From: Adiantum capillus-veneris
Taxonomy: Eukaryota; Streptophyta; Polypodiopsida; Polypodiales; Pteridaceae
Assembly: GCA_014529385.2 (NCBI GenBank)
Contig: CM043962.1
Location: 122,225,970-122,289,969 of the forward strand
DNA: 64,000 nucleotides
Direction of reading: 5' to 3'
A program made the translations under genes and the position numbers. The notes under the pieces are model-generated. The model searched no databases. It was not told the origin of the DNA and was given only the letters and a program-made list of their open reading frames with translations. Shown piece by piece: positions 33,747 to 46,529 of this stretch (positions are counted from its first letter, which is position 1; every line of letters begins with the position of its first letter).

Positions 33747-33869
33747 CTGGACTCAGCTGTCTGAAGAGACCAGCTCCAATTCCATTTTGGCGATCATGGT
33801 GATTAGAGTTGCTCGCTCTTCGACCAGAAAACTCTTATCTCCCATTTAGAATTTTCAGTTGTACCTATG

Positions 33870-35260
33870 ATGCCCAAAGCCAGTCGTGGTCGCAAATCGT
33901 CAACCTGATTAGGCACTGATTCCAACCGCGTCGACCCTATTCCTGAGGTATCAGAAAGAGAGTCTGATCCCAAGAAGGACCCTCAGAGTGAGACAGAGGT
34001 TCAAGAGGAGCACAGTCATGCTGAAGAGGCTAGGGACTCTCAACACTCCAGTCATTCAAGGAGGAGAAGGGCTGAGCGGGAAGAACGCAAAACCAAGAGT
34101 TCTTGGTCCACACACAAGGCAGTTGAGGCCAAGGACAACAAGGGCACTCATCACAGTTTCAGCAGGAAATCCAAATAAGAGACAAAGATTGAAACTGACG
34201 AAGAAGTTGATTGCGATGCTGACACAGATCACTACATGAAGTCTTCAAGACAAAGTCGGGCTCTCAAGGTCAGAAGAAGCAGAGATGATGCCAATCGGCA
34301 TGATTATACTTCTTCATTGAAAATCTCTTTCCCAGTGTTCAAAGGAGGAAAGAAAGATGATCCAGATGTTCATATTCAAGCTTTTGAACAACATGCTGAG
34401 TTGAAAAATATTGATGAAGATGACTAGGGAGAATATTTTCCTCAGACATTGAAAGATGCAGCAAGGAAATGGTATTACCATTACCCAGCTTGCCAACTCA
34501 GATCATACAACAAACTGCTCAAGGCTTTCAGACTGGAATATTCAGACAACAGCGGTGATGAGGAAATCCTCTACGAGCTAAAATAAGATTCGACAAGGGA
34601 AATTGTCGGTGAGAAGTTATGTAGAGAAGATCAAGGAGTTAACCAGGCAGAGGAACCACCATAAAAAAAAGAGGCTACGTGCATGGTTTTAAAATGGGTT
34701 CTGCAGTAAGAAGCTCAAAGAACAAGAGGTATCTGCACCAACAAAGAAATTAATGATTTTGTACAGAGAACTCTGAAGCTTGAACAACAAGCTAAGAAGG
34801 AGATAAGCCTGGATGTGCAAGGCACATATGGGATGCTACTGGGACGCCCATGGTTACGAACGGCATAGGCTGTTCACGACTATGCCAATCAGACTCTCAC
34901 AATCCGGGGCACCAATAGAAGAATTTAGATCCAGACAAACAACACCAGAAGCTGGAGGAAGGCACTGCGACCAAAAGAGCTTTGCCAGAAGTATGGGGTA
35001 AAGAAGATTGAGAGGATGTTGACAGCAATGAATATTTTTCCATTGGCCGAGATAGACCTAAATGCAGTATTATTTGACAAGGTTCATGTTGAAAAGCAAA
35101 GGAAGCAATTACCAAATCAATTCACTAAACTGAATCCTGGAGAACGACCAATTCAGCTAACGGGACGGCCAGAGAAACCAATTGACTCCAAAGAAGAACT
35201 CTCAAATTCCAGTACACCAGCGACTACTGAAGAGGTGCACTATGAAGAAGTTACTAAAGT
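33870..35260 (+). pseudogene. Ty3/gypsy gag with protease C-terminal fragment
   Basis: The gag frame starts at ATG 33870 (MPKASRGRK) but meets TGA after 12 codons; further stops follow near 34175 and at 34425-34427, where a Trp codon is expected before GEYFPQTLKDAARKWYYHY. A frameshift lies near 34580. The capsid region reads FPVFKGGKKDDPDVHIQAF. At about 34830 the sequence jumps to the end of a retroviral-type protease (YGMLLGRPWLRTA, then VHDYANQTLTIRG), so the zinc knuckle and protease active site are deleted. The linker to RT continues (AMNIFPLAEIDLNAVLFDKV). A dead, internally deleted copy. Confidence 0.8.
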
Positions 35261-35640
35261 TCAGAATGATAGTTCATAACTAAAAGGTTCGTCCTGGGAT
35301 TATGCTGAGGAGTCAACCAAAAGGAAGGGAGGTGGGCCTAATTGGTTGCTTCTAGATGATCAGGAAATCGAAGAATGGAATTGGGTTCTGAGGAAAGCCC
35401 TCGATTGATCAAAGTAAACAAGCATTTGAACCCAAGAATGAAAGTAAAAGCCCAACACCAAAACTTACAGTCCCCTCACGTCTTATGAATTTGAGATGTC
35501 CACTGAAAGGCGGGATTAGCTTGAGGAGGAGGCCATTTACAGACTTATCCAGAAGGACAATGTTGGCATTAGGACTTCTGAGGCACCAACCAAGAAGAAG
35601 GGCAAGAGGAAAATCCACCGTCTGATTATGAGATGGAACT
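35261..35640. other. Tail of the gypsy remnant, no legible motif
   Basis: Probably the protease-RT linker of the element above, with many stops. No RT motif is reached before unrelated repeat sequence begins near 35640. Confidence 0.35.
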
Positions 35641-36842
35641 AGGGAGCTTGAGTGCTTGTGGGAACACTACCCAAGCTTGAGGTGCTTTGTCCTGCTTGCT
35701 GACTAAGGTGCTTGAGGGTAACGTGTTCCACAAAGTCAAAAAAATCCCTACAAGGAGGGGGCGAGCCCTACAAGGAGGGGCTACAGAGAGAACACACACA
35801 CCCTCACACAAGGAAAGCTTGGTGCAAAGAAAGCAAATAGGACACTTGTCAAGCTTCTCCTCATGTTGCCCTCATGGTGTGCCTAAAGCCTATTGGTTGG
35901 CCTCCCAAGGGGTCCAATGATAAATTAGTTAATTTGATTAATTGTTTTTGCATTTATCAAGTCCTCTCTCTCAAAGGGGAAAGGGGGACACTTGTCCCAA
36001 GGCTACCCTTGTTGCTTGTTATGCATTCTCCATGTGATTGGCCAAGCTTGCAGGGGTCCAATGAGCTTCAAGCATGAGCTACAAGGGGGGGTCGACCAAA
36101 GCAAGAAGGGGGGTTGCTTGGGCGGTATACTCTCCCACACACACTCACACACACTCTCATTGTGTGAAGTGCAAAGTGCAACAGCTCCATCTCCTTCTCC
36201 AAGCTAGTAGAGAGGTTGAGAACCTACAGCAACACTCTTGGCCATGGAATGCAAATCCAACCGAGAGCCATGCTTCAATGCTTAAGCTTGCCATCTTCTC
36301 CATCTTCATTACTATGCTATTATGTATGCTAGCAAGAAGAGTGATGATAAGTGAGGAACTACTTCTTTCTCCTATGGAATGTTTCTTCTTCCTCTTCCCT
36401 ACCCTCATTCCCTGTTAGCTCTCTCCACCTTCGAGGGTGTTTGAGGCCTTGGGACTGAGGCTTGGGATAGTTAATGCTTTTTACAAATTTTATGTTATGC
36501 TTGTGATGCATGAAGCTTTCCATCATCTTTGAATTATTTAGGTCACAAGGAACACAAAAATTGTATTGTACCAAGTCTCTCTTAATGGGAGAATCTATAA
36601 TACAAATGCCTATTGGAGGGGGGACCGGCTCCACATAAATCCGGTCCTCAACTGTTGTCATGTTCTTTAAACTTTCTCTCTTGCAAAAGTATTGTTCATG
36701 ACAAGTTAATTCAGTACTATGTTTATGTTGCTACCATCAATTAAGTTCACCCTCTATGCTCACAAAGTAATCTCACAAAAATGCTTTCTCTACTTTTCCG
36801 AATTTCGCTGCTCTCAAAGTTCATAGGCCATTTCCATTACAC
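35640..36842 (+). repeat. LTR-type repeat family D, copy 1
   Basis: The right half (36500-36842) matches the LTR end at 62090-62443: both have ATGCATGAAGCTTYCCATC, AAGGAACACAAARATTGTAT, TATAATACAAAWGCCT and AAATCCGGTCCTCAA. The left half (35650-36420) matches 47420-46530 in inverted orientation (GGGGGCGAGCCCTA, GGGGACACTTGTC, TGGAATGCAAATCCAACC). Together they suggest a near-complete LTR of about 1.2 kb without its internal region. The exact left end was not found. Confidence 0.6.
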
Positions 36843-36852
36843 CTCATGTGGG

Positions 36853-37163
36853 AATTGTGGTGAAAAGGGGAAAAAGAAGATGGGTTGCCACTATTGCAAA
36901 GCTAATGATCACTTGATCAAGTAGTGTCCTAAATTGAAGGCAAAAGAGGTAGGTTCTAGTACAAGTGCAACTATTGTAAAATCTTCTGCAAAAGGAGATT
37001 GTGATGTTGATGTAGATGCAGAGTGGGCATTTAGTGCAGAGTGCACTTACAATCCTTTTGTCCATGATGCATTTATGTCAGTTGTTGCAGTAGATTCACA
37101 TGTGTAGTACTTTGACAATGGTGCTACAAAGCACATTACATCACATCGTGATTTTTTTACCTC
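36853..37163 (+). pseudogene. Copia-A gag-protease fragment
   Basis: Reads KKKMGCHYCKANDHLIK (the zinc-knuckle end is broken by TAG where the family has Ser), then GDCDVDVDAEWAFSAECTYN, and a protease site YFDNGATKHIT in which the usual DSGA is DNGA; a TAG replaces Trp just before it. Homologous to about 52285-52610 of the full copy. It joins unrelated sequence after THRDFFTS-like codons at about 37163. Confidence 0.88.
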
Positions 37164-37729
37164 CGATGAGAAGGGGGTGCAGAGCAAGAGCGAGAGCAAG
37201 ATGCGAGACAAACTTGACCATAAAATGAAAAATGAGCATAACTTGAGCAAAATAGCTCCATGTTTGACAAAACTTCACCAATATGTGTAGAACAACTACA
37301 GACACTAGGTCAACTTGGTTCATGTGGATTCTGGGTCAAAGGTACATGGATCATGATCCATGTTGGAACACATTTTGAAGTGGTCTCTTCACCAGAAGAG
37401 ATGTTATGGGTAGAAACTTTTGTGATTTTGATCAGTAGTTTTGATCGAAAGCCAAATTTTGTAACTTTTATGCAGACTTAGAGAATTTTGTCATTCTCAC
37501 AAGGGTTCTGATGTTCAATCGACACAATATAAAAATAACGCTTGTATATTGGTTTGTAAAGAAGCCTTACATATATAGATGAAAACTTGCCATGCAAACT
37601 CCACTCCATAACTGAGTGTACCTGCATGCCATAGGGCATGTTCCCACGGGTAATGGGCCTGAACCCAACATTGTAGACAACCCAAAGCTTCTTTGCAAGT
37701 CATGTTGGGCATATCTTGCAAAAAATGCG
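37164..37729. other. Unassigned; one ATGGATCATGATCCAT palindrome
   Basis: 37346-37361 is a perfect 16-base palindrome like those of the tandem array at 56210-57062, in similar sequence context (GGTACATGGATC...CATGTTGGAAC). No gene is seen. Confidence 0.5.
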
Positions 37730-38290
37730 GTGTAAAGTTTTCATCATGGTGTCAATGTGCTTGTTTGGGCAACACCAACTTTATATTATAGATTCATTGA
37801 TTTATCCAGCACGATCTTAGTGCAAATTTGTCAATTTAGGTAGCCCTAGTATAGATTCTCTGATTTAGACAACACAACTTCAAGGCAGACTCATTGGTTT
37901 AAGTAGCTTAACCTCATTGCAGTTTCGCTGGTTTAGGTGCATCACACCTAATGGGTGTTGATGTGTGGGTTTAGACACCAATTACAAAACCATCTTACGA
38001 GCGCTAGCCACCACTTCTCTTAGTGTGATTTTGCTATCCCGATAATATTATGGAAATAATTTGGATTATGTTGAGATGGTTAGGATTTGGCCCATTTACA
38101 CTTTTGTTGAATTTATGATAAGGACATTGGTATGACATTGATGGAACTTGCTTGTGGAAGGAAACTATGACCAATAATATCTTGAAGTATCAAGATATGC
38201 ATATAATGCTTATTCTAGTGGCATGGGATGCTAGAATATGCAGTATGTGGATGACTCAAGGCATAAGCAAATGTAAGATTTTGTTTTGAT
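37730..38290 (+). repeat. Dispersed repeat family H, copy 1
   Basis: Contains five or six loose units of GCAGATTYRCYGRTTTAGGYARCAC spaced ~35-45 bp (37770-37960), followed by a non-coding block with CACCACTTCTCTTAGTGTGATTTTG and CTTATTCTAGTGGCATGGGA. The same units and the same downstream block occur in the same order at 48540-49150. Confidence 0.75.
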
Positions 38291-38766
38291 ATATTATGTT
38301 CAATATGATATGTAATTTACCAATGTTTTTAACAATTTTTGAATCTTAGGGTAATAACATAGCAATTGCTTTAACCGAGGGTTAGGTAATGGTATTTGTT
38401 TGTGGTACATTAACATATATTTATTGTATGGGTGATAGGTGGAAAACAATCTAAATCATTGGACTGTCTTTCAAAATCTAAGGGTGAATGTCAGAGCAAT
38501 CTCATTGTGTATTCCTCCATCCCTATCAAGGTCTTGTGCAATGTCACAGGACTTCAAGGCTCACACATAGGTGATCAAATATGGAGAAAGGCCTTCCCTT
38601 AACATCTGCTGAAAAAAGGCCAAAGCTTCCTTGCCACAACCATGTTGGCCATATGCAGCAATCAATGCGATCCAAGTGACGACATTTTGGACACAAAGCT
38701 AATCAAGGTAATCTTTTAATTTTGTGAGGACACACATTCGGAAAACATGTCAACTAAAAGCAACAA

Positions 38767-38869
<103 letters not shown>

Positions 38870-38871
38870 CA

Positions 38872-40062
38872 AACATAGACACACTACTGCAACAACGTAC
38901 CTTGCTTGTTGCTCTGGTTGTGCTCTTGCTCGAAGCTTGTTCCTGTATTGTCTGTGCTTGAGGGTTCTTCTTGTGCTACAAACTCGGATGCTATTGCCCG
39001 ACGTGAGCGCTCTGCTCCAATCATCTTCCTCATGCATAATCTTCGAATCGAGTTCTTTACGCATCAAGGCAATTTTAGCCTCATTGTGACTTGCACAAAG
39101 ACCAACTAGAATATCCCAAGCCTATTTAGCTGACTTAGGTGAGCATATGTGAAGAGTAATAGTGCACTTTACAAATAATTAAAAAAATGCATGAGCCTAC
39201 ACATCTTTAACATCCCAACGATACTGCTCAGTCACATGCAAAACAGCCCTGCCAGCAACAACCCTGCCACCAAACCCACAACATCCTCAACATTGCATCT
39301 ATCCATAGAACCAAGACATACATCAATGCCCTGCACAACATTCCAAACACCCTTTGACACAAGAACATGTTGGATCATGTAAGCACACATTGGAAAATTG
39401 TACACATCCAATTTATCCTCACCAGCAAACATCTTGAACACATCTGTGTTGTTTTCAACCACGGCGAGTGCCTACATTTGATGTGAAAACAGCCCAAAAA
39501 GAGGAGAATGAAGCGGGACCAACACATGCTGTATAAAACAACCTGAAGAAGACTTTAAGGGACTTGTTATACTAAAATGGAATTGACAAAAAATTTGCAC
39601 AAAAGGACAAAATTGCCTGCATAGTACTGCCTGTAAGTGAAAATGGAGGCCGAAATGAGCCCGAATCAAAATTCTGAGCAAATCGAACTCTACGAGCTTA
39701 ACCAAAGTATTTGTTGACCTACTAATGCTCACCAACTCTCATCCAAATTGGAGAAAGTGAGTAGGCATGTACTGGAAATGTTGACGACTATGCTCGGGAG
39801 GATGCAACTTGCTCTGATACCAACTGTTGGAAATAGGGTTGTAGGGAAACACACATAGGTTGGAGAAGATGTAGAAGCAAGGCACACAATAGAGAGCAGT
39901 ATTACTTTGTGTGCAATAGAACAATGAGCTAGCCCTAGAGTGATGGGCATATATACAATGCATAGGAAAAAAAACCTCCTAGTGAGGGAAAAAATCACCC
40001 GATGGTCCTAAGTGTGTTCGCACACATCACTACCACATGTATATGGCTCGTATATGGTAACA
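38872..40062 (-). mobile_element. Copia-A copy, 5' part (LTR, PBS, gag start)
   Basis: The minus-strand 5' LTR (40062-39825) reads TGTTACCATATACGAGCC to ATTTCCAACA and is a diverged form of the 227-bp copia-A LTR. PBS TGGTATCAGAGC follows at 39822-39811, then a leader and gag starting near 39463 (VENNTDVFKMFAGEDKLD, YMIQHVLVSKGVWNVVQGID). The gag is frameshifted and stops matching near 38872, where the CT/AC microsatellite begins. The remainder of the element is absent. Confidence 0.88.
39825..40062 (-). repeat. Copia-A 5' LTR
   Basis: 238 bp, TG...CA, adjoining the PBS. It shares TTGTATATAYGCCCATCAC and TCTATTGTGTGCCTTG with the LTRs at 50865 and 55946 and is clearly older (many mismatches). 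Confidence 0.88.
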
Positions 40063-40135
40063 AGTGAATGTTGTGACTCGTTGAGATAACTGCCCTCTTC
40101 CTACCACCGATCATGTTTTAGAGAGAGTGGGTGGA

Positions 40136-40758
40136 AAAGAAGCTTACAACCTTTTAGATGGATTCTTTGGTGACAATTAGCTAGCCATTGCCTTTTGGAC
40201 TAATAAATGCTCCGACAACATTCCAAAGGCTAATGAGCCATGTGCTCAAAGAATACCTGAGAAACGTCTTAGAAGTTTACATGGATGATCTATGCCTGCA
40301 TTCATCCATAAGAGAAGACCTCTTTGAGCATCTCAAGTGTGTCTTTTAGAAATGCCATCTATATAGATTTGTTTAAATTTTGAGAAATGTGTATTCATGG
40401 TTAGACATGGCAAAATTCTTGAACATATTGTTTCAAAAAATGAGATTGCTATGGATATGGAAAAAGTGAGAGTGATTGATGTCATTGCTGTAATGCTTAG
40501 ACCAATGAATGTTAGGGTAGGGAGGTTCAAGAATTCATGGGACATTGTGGATATTATCGAATATTTATCTCATGTATGCTATCATTGCAAAACCCATTTA
40601 TGGACTTATCATTTAGCTTGTATGGACTGATGAGGGGTCATTCCAAAATCTCAAGCAAGCTTTGTCTTTAACACCTACCTTGAAGACTCTAGCTACAACA
40701 AAATTTTCCATGTGCATGTTGATGCTTCAAATTTTGCTATTGTCACATTCATGTCAGG
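40136..40758 (+). pseudogene. Ty3/gypsy reverse transcriptase fragment
   Basis: Codes in shifting frames for FGLINAPTTFQRLMSHVLKE, the catalytic box YMDDL (about 40283-40297), NFEKCVFMVRHGKI and a late RNase H start (HVHVDASNFAI near 40710). Related to the RT at 61100-62040 (same FGLINAP, YMDDLC and KCVFMVRQG blocks), so probably the same subfamily. Stops and frameshifts are frequent. It ends abruptly at LTR-like sequence at about 40759. Confidence 0.85.
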
Positions 40759-41490
40759 CTGGGGGCAGAGGCAAGGGGCTAGTCTGAACTGAGCTCAAGG
40801 GTTGCCTATATAAAGGGCAAGAGTCTGGGAGGTGAGACAAGTTACAGACTCCCTGGTCTCACATTGGTATCAGAGCTATTCAAGGGCATGCATCTATTTT
40901 TATAAAATCTTGCATGTGAGGGAAGTAACTCTCTCTCTCTCAACCAAGGAGGACACACATGACCATGACCGCTTGGAAGAAAAGGTACGCCTTGTCTTGG
41001 CATTGGATGCCTAATGAGAAACAAGGTCTCACAAGGCTATGCCAACGATGAGCAGAGATGCAAGGGGAAGGAGAAAAACTCATAGTGCTTTGCATGGTGC
41101 TCAAATGGAGCTGTAGCTGAAACAAAAATTACTGGTAGTGGTTCCACGTATCCATCAAGCATGCTTGTGGGTGGTTTGGTGGTGGTCAATCTTGGGTCCC
41201 CTTCCCTTGCAAGCGGCCATGCCCGGATGCATCCTCCTCAACCAAGAGAGAAAGAGAGCTCCTTCCCTTCACATGCAAGCTTTTCTGAAAATGGGTCTAT
41301 GCCCTTGCTTTGCCCAGAACATCTTTGATACCAATGTGAGACTAGGGAGTCTATAAACTATCTCACCTCTCAACCTCTTGCCCTTTATATAGACAGCCCC
41401 TGAGCTTGGTTTAAAATTTCCCTTGGCCTCAGGCAAAGGTGTGAGACCTTGTTTCTCGTTAGGTGCCCAAGGCCAAGACAAGGCACCCCT
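40759..41490. repeat. Inverted pair of short LTR-PBS fragments (family E)
   Basis: Plus-strand arm, about 40760-40965: GCCTATATAAAGGGCAAGAG (TATA box), GACTCCCTGGTCTCACA, PBS TGGTATCAGAGC (40864-40875) and leader. Minus-strand arm, about 41445-41225: CTATATAAAGGGCAAGAG, GACTCCCTAGTCTCACA, PBS-like TGGTATCAAAGA, leader. The GCCTTGTCTTGGC and GAGAAACAAGGTCTCAC pieces also occur in both orientations. This is a head-to-head arrangement of two 5' ends from the same family. Confidence 0.75.
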
Positions 41491-41980
41491 TTTTGGTTAC
41501 AAAAAACTCCCTGAGGGAGCATGCCCACATAGTACACCCCCTTACACTCTCTCCTAGTGATTGCGATGGAGAGAAAACAATTTTGTGAAGGTGAAGGGCG
41601 AAGATCAACACTAAAGAAGTGCATCACAATCTCCATAATTTCAAAAAACTTATAAGACAATTTTCTAACTCTATTCCTCTCTTCTTCAACAAAGTTTTGT
41701 GCTAAGCCAAACTAGCCATACATAGCATAATCTTTTTTATCTATTCAAATCTAAAGGTTTTGTCTTCCTCAGAGTTGACACAGTTTTTTTCGTCGGGCTA
41801 TCAAGTATTGGTGGGGTTTTCAACTGGACAATGACTGTCGATGTTCGCAATTGAAATCGACACTTAATTACAAATTGAAATTTTTCATTTAGCATGGCTA
41901 CTCAATTTCATTTGCGGTTACTCAGCCAATTACTGTTTGGTTTTGCTAGGTGCCTTTAACCATCTCTTGCTAGCATAACT

Positions 41981-44762
41981 CATTACGCCATGGATTTGGA
42001 TATTGACATGGAGCAAATGTTTGATTTTGAGAACGCTACCCCAATTAATCTACTATTAGATGATAGCATCAAATTGCTTGACATCCAAAAGTTTAGAGTA
42101 CTGCAAACATGTAGGACTATTTTAGAGTCTACTTTTGTACATTTGCATACGAATGTCACTATGATGTCTGATATGCTTGTGCAGATCATGCAACAGTTGG
42201 CCAAGGGCCAAGTTAATAGAAGACTAGCATTTTTTCAACACCTGTGCGCCCTTGGTCTGTAGGAGCAAGGCTCCAATCTGGAGGGGTTGCACCTTCTTTC
42301 TCAAAAAGAGGTGGATGACTTGTTAAAGAATACCAAGCCACCAATCCTTTGCCAAGGAAAGGAGTGCAATAAAGATACAGTGAAAGTATTCCTAAGAAAA
42401 TGGGATGGTATTCACGATCTTAGAAGCACTCTAGATGCACTCAAGGCATTGCAAACAAGTCTGACACTAGATGGTAAGGCCTACAAATGGTGGATGTCAC
42501 TAAGGAGAAGGGCATCATACCAAAAACTTGGAAAGCATTTGAGGATGTGTTTACAAAGGCATTGCAAACAAGTTTGACACTAGAGACTAATGCCTACAAA
42601 TGATGGATGTCGCTCAAGGAGAAGGGCATCATACCATATACTTGGACAACCTTCAAGGATGTGCTCTAAAAGGAATTTTCTGCCCACAAATGAAGCTGAC
42701 AGAAATTGGTCTGAATGGGGGACAAGTGCTCTATGTATCAACATAAGACACTATTGGAGTATATCTTGCACTAGTGTGATGTGATTCTCAAGCTAGATGG
42801 GCTAGACACCTTTCAGCATGTGCGTCCAACTCATCTGTGGGTTAACACTAGAGCTTAAGAAGCATGTTAAGTAAACCCAAGACCCCAAGACGCTTGAGGA
42901 AACTATAGTGCAAGTGCATATACATGACAATATCGATGAAAAAGCATTGCATAACAATCATGTGTCTAACACTACACATGCAAATGCACAAAAAATGCAT
43001 GGACATAATAAGAGAAAATTTATAGTTTTTGCATTTGATGCATCCAAGAAGCTCAAGGGGCCTAGGGCCATCAGTCTAGTGAATATTTTGAGAAAGCTAA
43101 GAAGGAAAATCTATGTTTTACTTGTTTAGGGAGTGGACATGGCAAAAGGGACTGTTCCAAGGGTAAAGCCACTGCCCAAGGTAAGGAGAAAGCAATGTAC
43201 ATGGTGCAATTGTTGCCTCTCGAGTCCTCCCTCGCTTCTCCAATTGGGAAGTAACGTACACCAAAGTGGTGCATAAGTGCTATCTTATTACAAACTCAAT
43301 GTGGCAACCACCTTTGGTCCATCCAAGGTCACAAGGTAAGAATCTTAGTAGATGATGCTGCTTTGCACAATGTCATTAACTATAAGTTAGTGAAATATCT
43401 TAATTTGCCCCAAAATCCTAGTTTCCACTATTACAAGGTAGCGATGATTGACAACCATGATGCCAAGGTGTGGGATACACAAGTAAAGGATGTACCACTA
43501 GAGATTCAAGGGTATCACACATCCTTGAATTTCCAAGTCATGAATATGGATCAGGCAAATGTGGTCCTTAGTTGGGAGTGGTCATATGGGTTAGGGTCAT
43601 CATTAAAACATAGGATTGAGCATAATAGTTTGATGTTTGAATACAATGGCATGCACGTGCTACTACTGGGGGAGAAGGATGTTCCTTCCTCGCATTTTAT
43701 TTGTATAGCCGAGATTATGAAGCTCTCTTCTGAAGATGAAATAGAAGAACTCTTTTCATGCTACTTGCTGTGTCATTTTTTGTCAAACGTTGATAATATT
43801 TTAAATGATGACTCCTCAATGCCGCATTCTTCTCTCTCTTCTCTTCCTACTATGGATACTTCTCTCTCACTAGAACATGCAAATGTTTCTAATTAGTTAA
43901 AAGAATCATTAATGGAATACAAAGATGTGTTTCTAGATGATTTGCCACCATGATTATTGCCGACACATACTGTGCAACATGGCATAGATGTGGTTGTAGG
44001 TAGTAAGCCCATAGTAAACCACCCTACATAATGAGTCATTTTGAAGCTACTAAGGTGGAACATCAACATGCTAACTACCTTAGTGGAGGGTTTATAAACC
44101 ATGGGCCTCTCTCATCTTGTTAGTGAAGAAAAAGGACGGTAGTATGCGCATGTGCATCTATTATCGTGGCTTGAACACGGTTATTCTTAAGAACAAGTAT
44201 CTGTTGCCAAGAGTGGATGAGTTATTTGATAAACTCACACATGCTTGTATCTTTATGAAGATAGAATTATGGTCAAGGTATCATCAAGTATGCATTAGAA
44301 TTATTGATATACCCAAAACCGCTTTAAACAAGGTTTGGATACTATGAGTTTTTGGTTATACCCTTTGGATCGACCAATGCGGCAGCTACTTTCATGACAC
44401 TAATGGATAGTGTCTTGAAACCGTTTTTAGGTAAGTTTGTTATCATTTTCCTTGATGAAGTTTGAGTGTACAATGCCTTTGAGAAAGAGCACTTACAACA
44501 TCTAAAGAAAGTGTTTGAGTTATTACCAAAAAACAAGCTATATGCCAAGGAATCCAAGTGTGATTTTCTGAAGGAGGAAATTCACTATTTGGAACATGTA
44601 ATTTCAACTGTTGGGCTACATATAAATAAATCCAAAGTGGATGTTATTACGAGATGTCCTTCTCCCAAACATCTAGAAGAGCTACACATTTTCTTGGGAT
44701 TTGGATGTTTTTATCGATCATCAAGTACTAGAGTCCTTGAGCTTCTCCTTGCTCATGTATGA
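41981..44762 (+). pseudogene. Ty3/gypsy gag-protease-RT remnant (element E)
   Basis: Plus-strand polyprotein in decay. Gag: from about 41991 (MDLDIDMEQMFDFENATP), capsid block FLRKWDGIHDLRS and GKAYKWWMSL near 42390-42510, the latter duplicated. Protease: LHNVINYKLVKYLNL, VPLEIQGYHTSLNFQVM, VVLSWEW (family GxEW has Ser here), 43363-43600. RT: LVKKKDGSMRMCIYYRGLN (Asp to Tyr), KNKYLLPRVDELFDKL, FLDEV where the family has a DD pair, KNKLYAKESKCDFLKEEIHY and FLGFGCFYR, to 44730. The loss of catalytic Asp and the many stops show it is dead. The LTR pieces at 40760-41490 just upstream could belong to it. Confidence 0.85.
42443..42668 (+). repeat. ~113-bp tandem duplication in element E gag
   Basis: AAGGCATTGCAAACAAGTYT through GGATGTGYTYTAAAA recurs at 42443 and 42556. 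The two copies differ at several positions; because the period is not a multiple of three, the duplication shifts the frame. Confidence 0.85.
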
Positions 44763-44843
44763 CTTGACTAACACTAATCATTGATCAATGATTAATTCTC
44801 TCCACAAGCTTTGGCACTTGAACCTGCTCTTCATGAACATTGG

Positions 44844-44893
44844 CTATCACTATATCATTAGAGACATACTATCACTATATCATTAGAGACATA
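44844..44893. repeat. 25-bp perfect tandem duplication
   Basis: CTATCACTATATCATTAGAG plus ACATA occurs twice, back to back. Confidence 0.9.
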
Positions 44894-46120
44894 ATCAAGA
44901 AGCTCTACCTTTACCAGCACATGCTTATCAGACTCGGTCTCCTTGCCATAGGATCTGGACTCATCCGTTCTATCCTCTTTGCTTGTCTCCCAGAAACTTG
45001 AGCTGATATCTTCATCTTCATCAACACCATATACCAACTCTGTATCAGCATCCTCATTCTCTTGCTGCTCCACAAAATCTTGACCTTCATCTAGGCTTTG
45101 CTCACTTTCTTCATCTCCTTCCATGCTCTTGGTATCTGCAACTCGGCTATGCTCTGCTACCTCATCATGCACTGGCTTCAAAAAAATAGGCTTTACCTCT
45201 TTAAGCCACTCTAAAAACCCGACATTTTCTACCTCTTTGGGGCACTAGTTCACCTTGACAAGGGGCTTATCTTTATTGAAAATATTGTTCGCCATTGGCA
45301 CATGCACATCATGAACTAGAAACCTCCAAGGAACATAACCAACCATAGGCAATAGGCTCTGCACTTCGAACAATTGGCACCACCTTCGGTTGGACCATAG
45401 AACAATCCATTATCACTACAACAAGCACATAATTTGCAGGCTTCAGCTTTTGGCTCTTCACCTTGGCCAAATAGACCATGACTTTATAGGTATCCGCACC
45501 GCACTCCACCTTGTCCCTGATCCTCGAGATGCAAGCACTCAAGAAACTTTGTCAGCTTCAAAAACCAATTGCCTCTTACCCCAATAGCAATATCCAACTA
45601 CCTCCAACATGCTTAAAATTGCTCAAAGGAAATGAAAAAATATTTACTTACATCTTGGTGTACTACCCTCAACTTTACACCAGCCTCCGCTGTAGAAACC
45701 ACCTCTCGAAACTGCTTCAAAAACTAATATTGTAGCTTCTGCCATGATCCTTAATCACTAATCTTTAAACCATCGAACCACATCTTTGCACGTCTGTGCA
45801 TAAACTGTGGCAGCTGTAACTTTTGTGCATCCGTTAACATACGCATTGACAGCAACCATAGCTCAAAATCTCAACCAATCTTCACGGTCTTCAACACCTG
45901 AAAATGTGGGGCCAAAACATGGCTCCGTCATCTCTGCCAATTGACGTCCATCTGCTAATAACTTGTCAACTTTGAAACACCACCTTGAACTTGCAATAGG
46001 AGCATCATCACAGTTCCTCAGTGGGGGCACTAGAAGATGGATAGGGAGAAAGGGGAACACCTCCAAAACACAAACAATGGCCTCTCTATAGCCCATGATA
46101 CTCATTGCACCCCAATCCAC
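44850..46120 (-). pseudogene. Ty3/gypsy gag-protease-linker remnant (element F)
   Basis: Minus strand, 5' to 3': gag near 46030-45650 (GPTFSGVEDREDWLRF, then in another frame QLPQFMHRRAKMWFDGLK), protease-like stretch at 45542-45309 (DKVECGADTYKVMVYLAKVK, ending in IAYGWLCSLEV), then an acidic linker at 45181-44858 (MEGDEESEQSLDEGQDF, YGVDEDEDISSSF). The acidic linker between protease and RT is also seen in the element at 1-2418, which suggests a related lineage. No RT follows. Confidence 0.65.
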
Positions 46121-46529
46121 TAGAGTTCACCTTCAAAACTTAACACCTTCACACACATATCACCGTCCTGCATGCATACCAATGCACACACACATTGCAC
46201 AATCGATTGATAGCACACCACACCACACCAATTTTGCCCATTTACATCAATCACACAATGCACACTATACTCTCTTTCTTGCTCACACACAGAGAGACCC
46301 GAGGAGGCACACACATATTACACACTAGTACCAGATGATCGGAACAAAGCAAATACAAGAAGTCAAAAAATGGGAAAGAAATGGCACCAAAATCTGCTAT
46401 GGCTTGCTTCAATTATGATAGAAACATCACCTACAAACACCCTTGAAACTTGCTACTACAACCATCTCGGCACGACACCATCGATCACAAGAAAATTTGG
46501 GCAATCTCTAGCTTTGCTGTCACACACCT

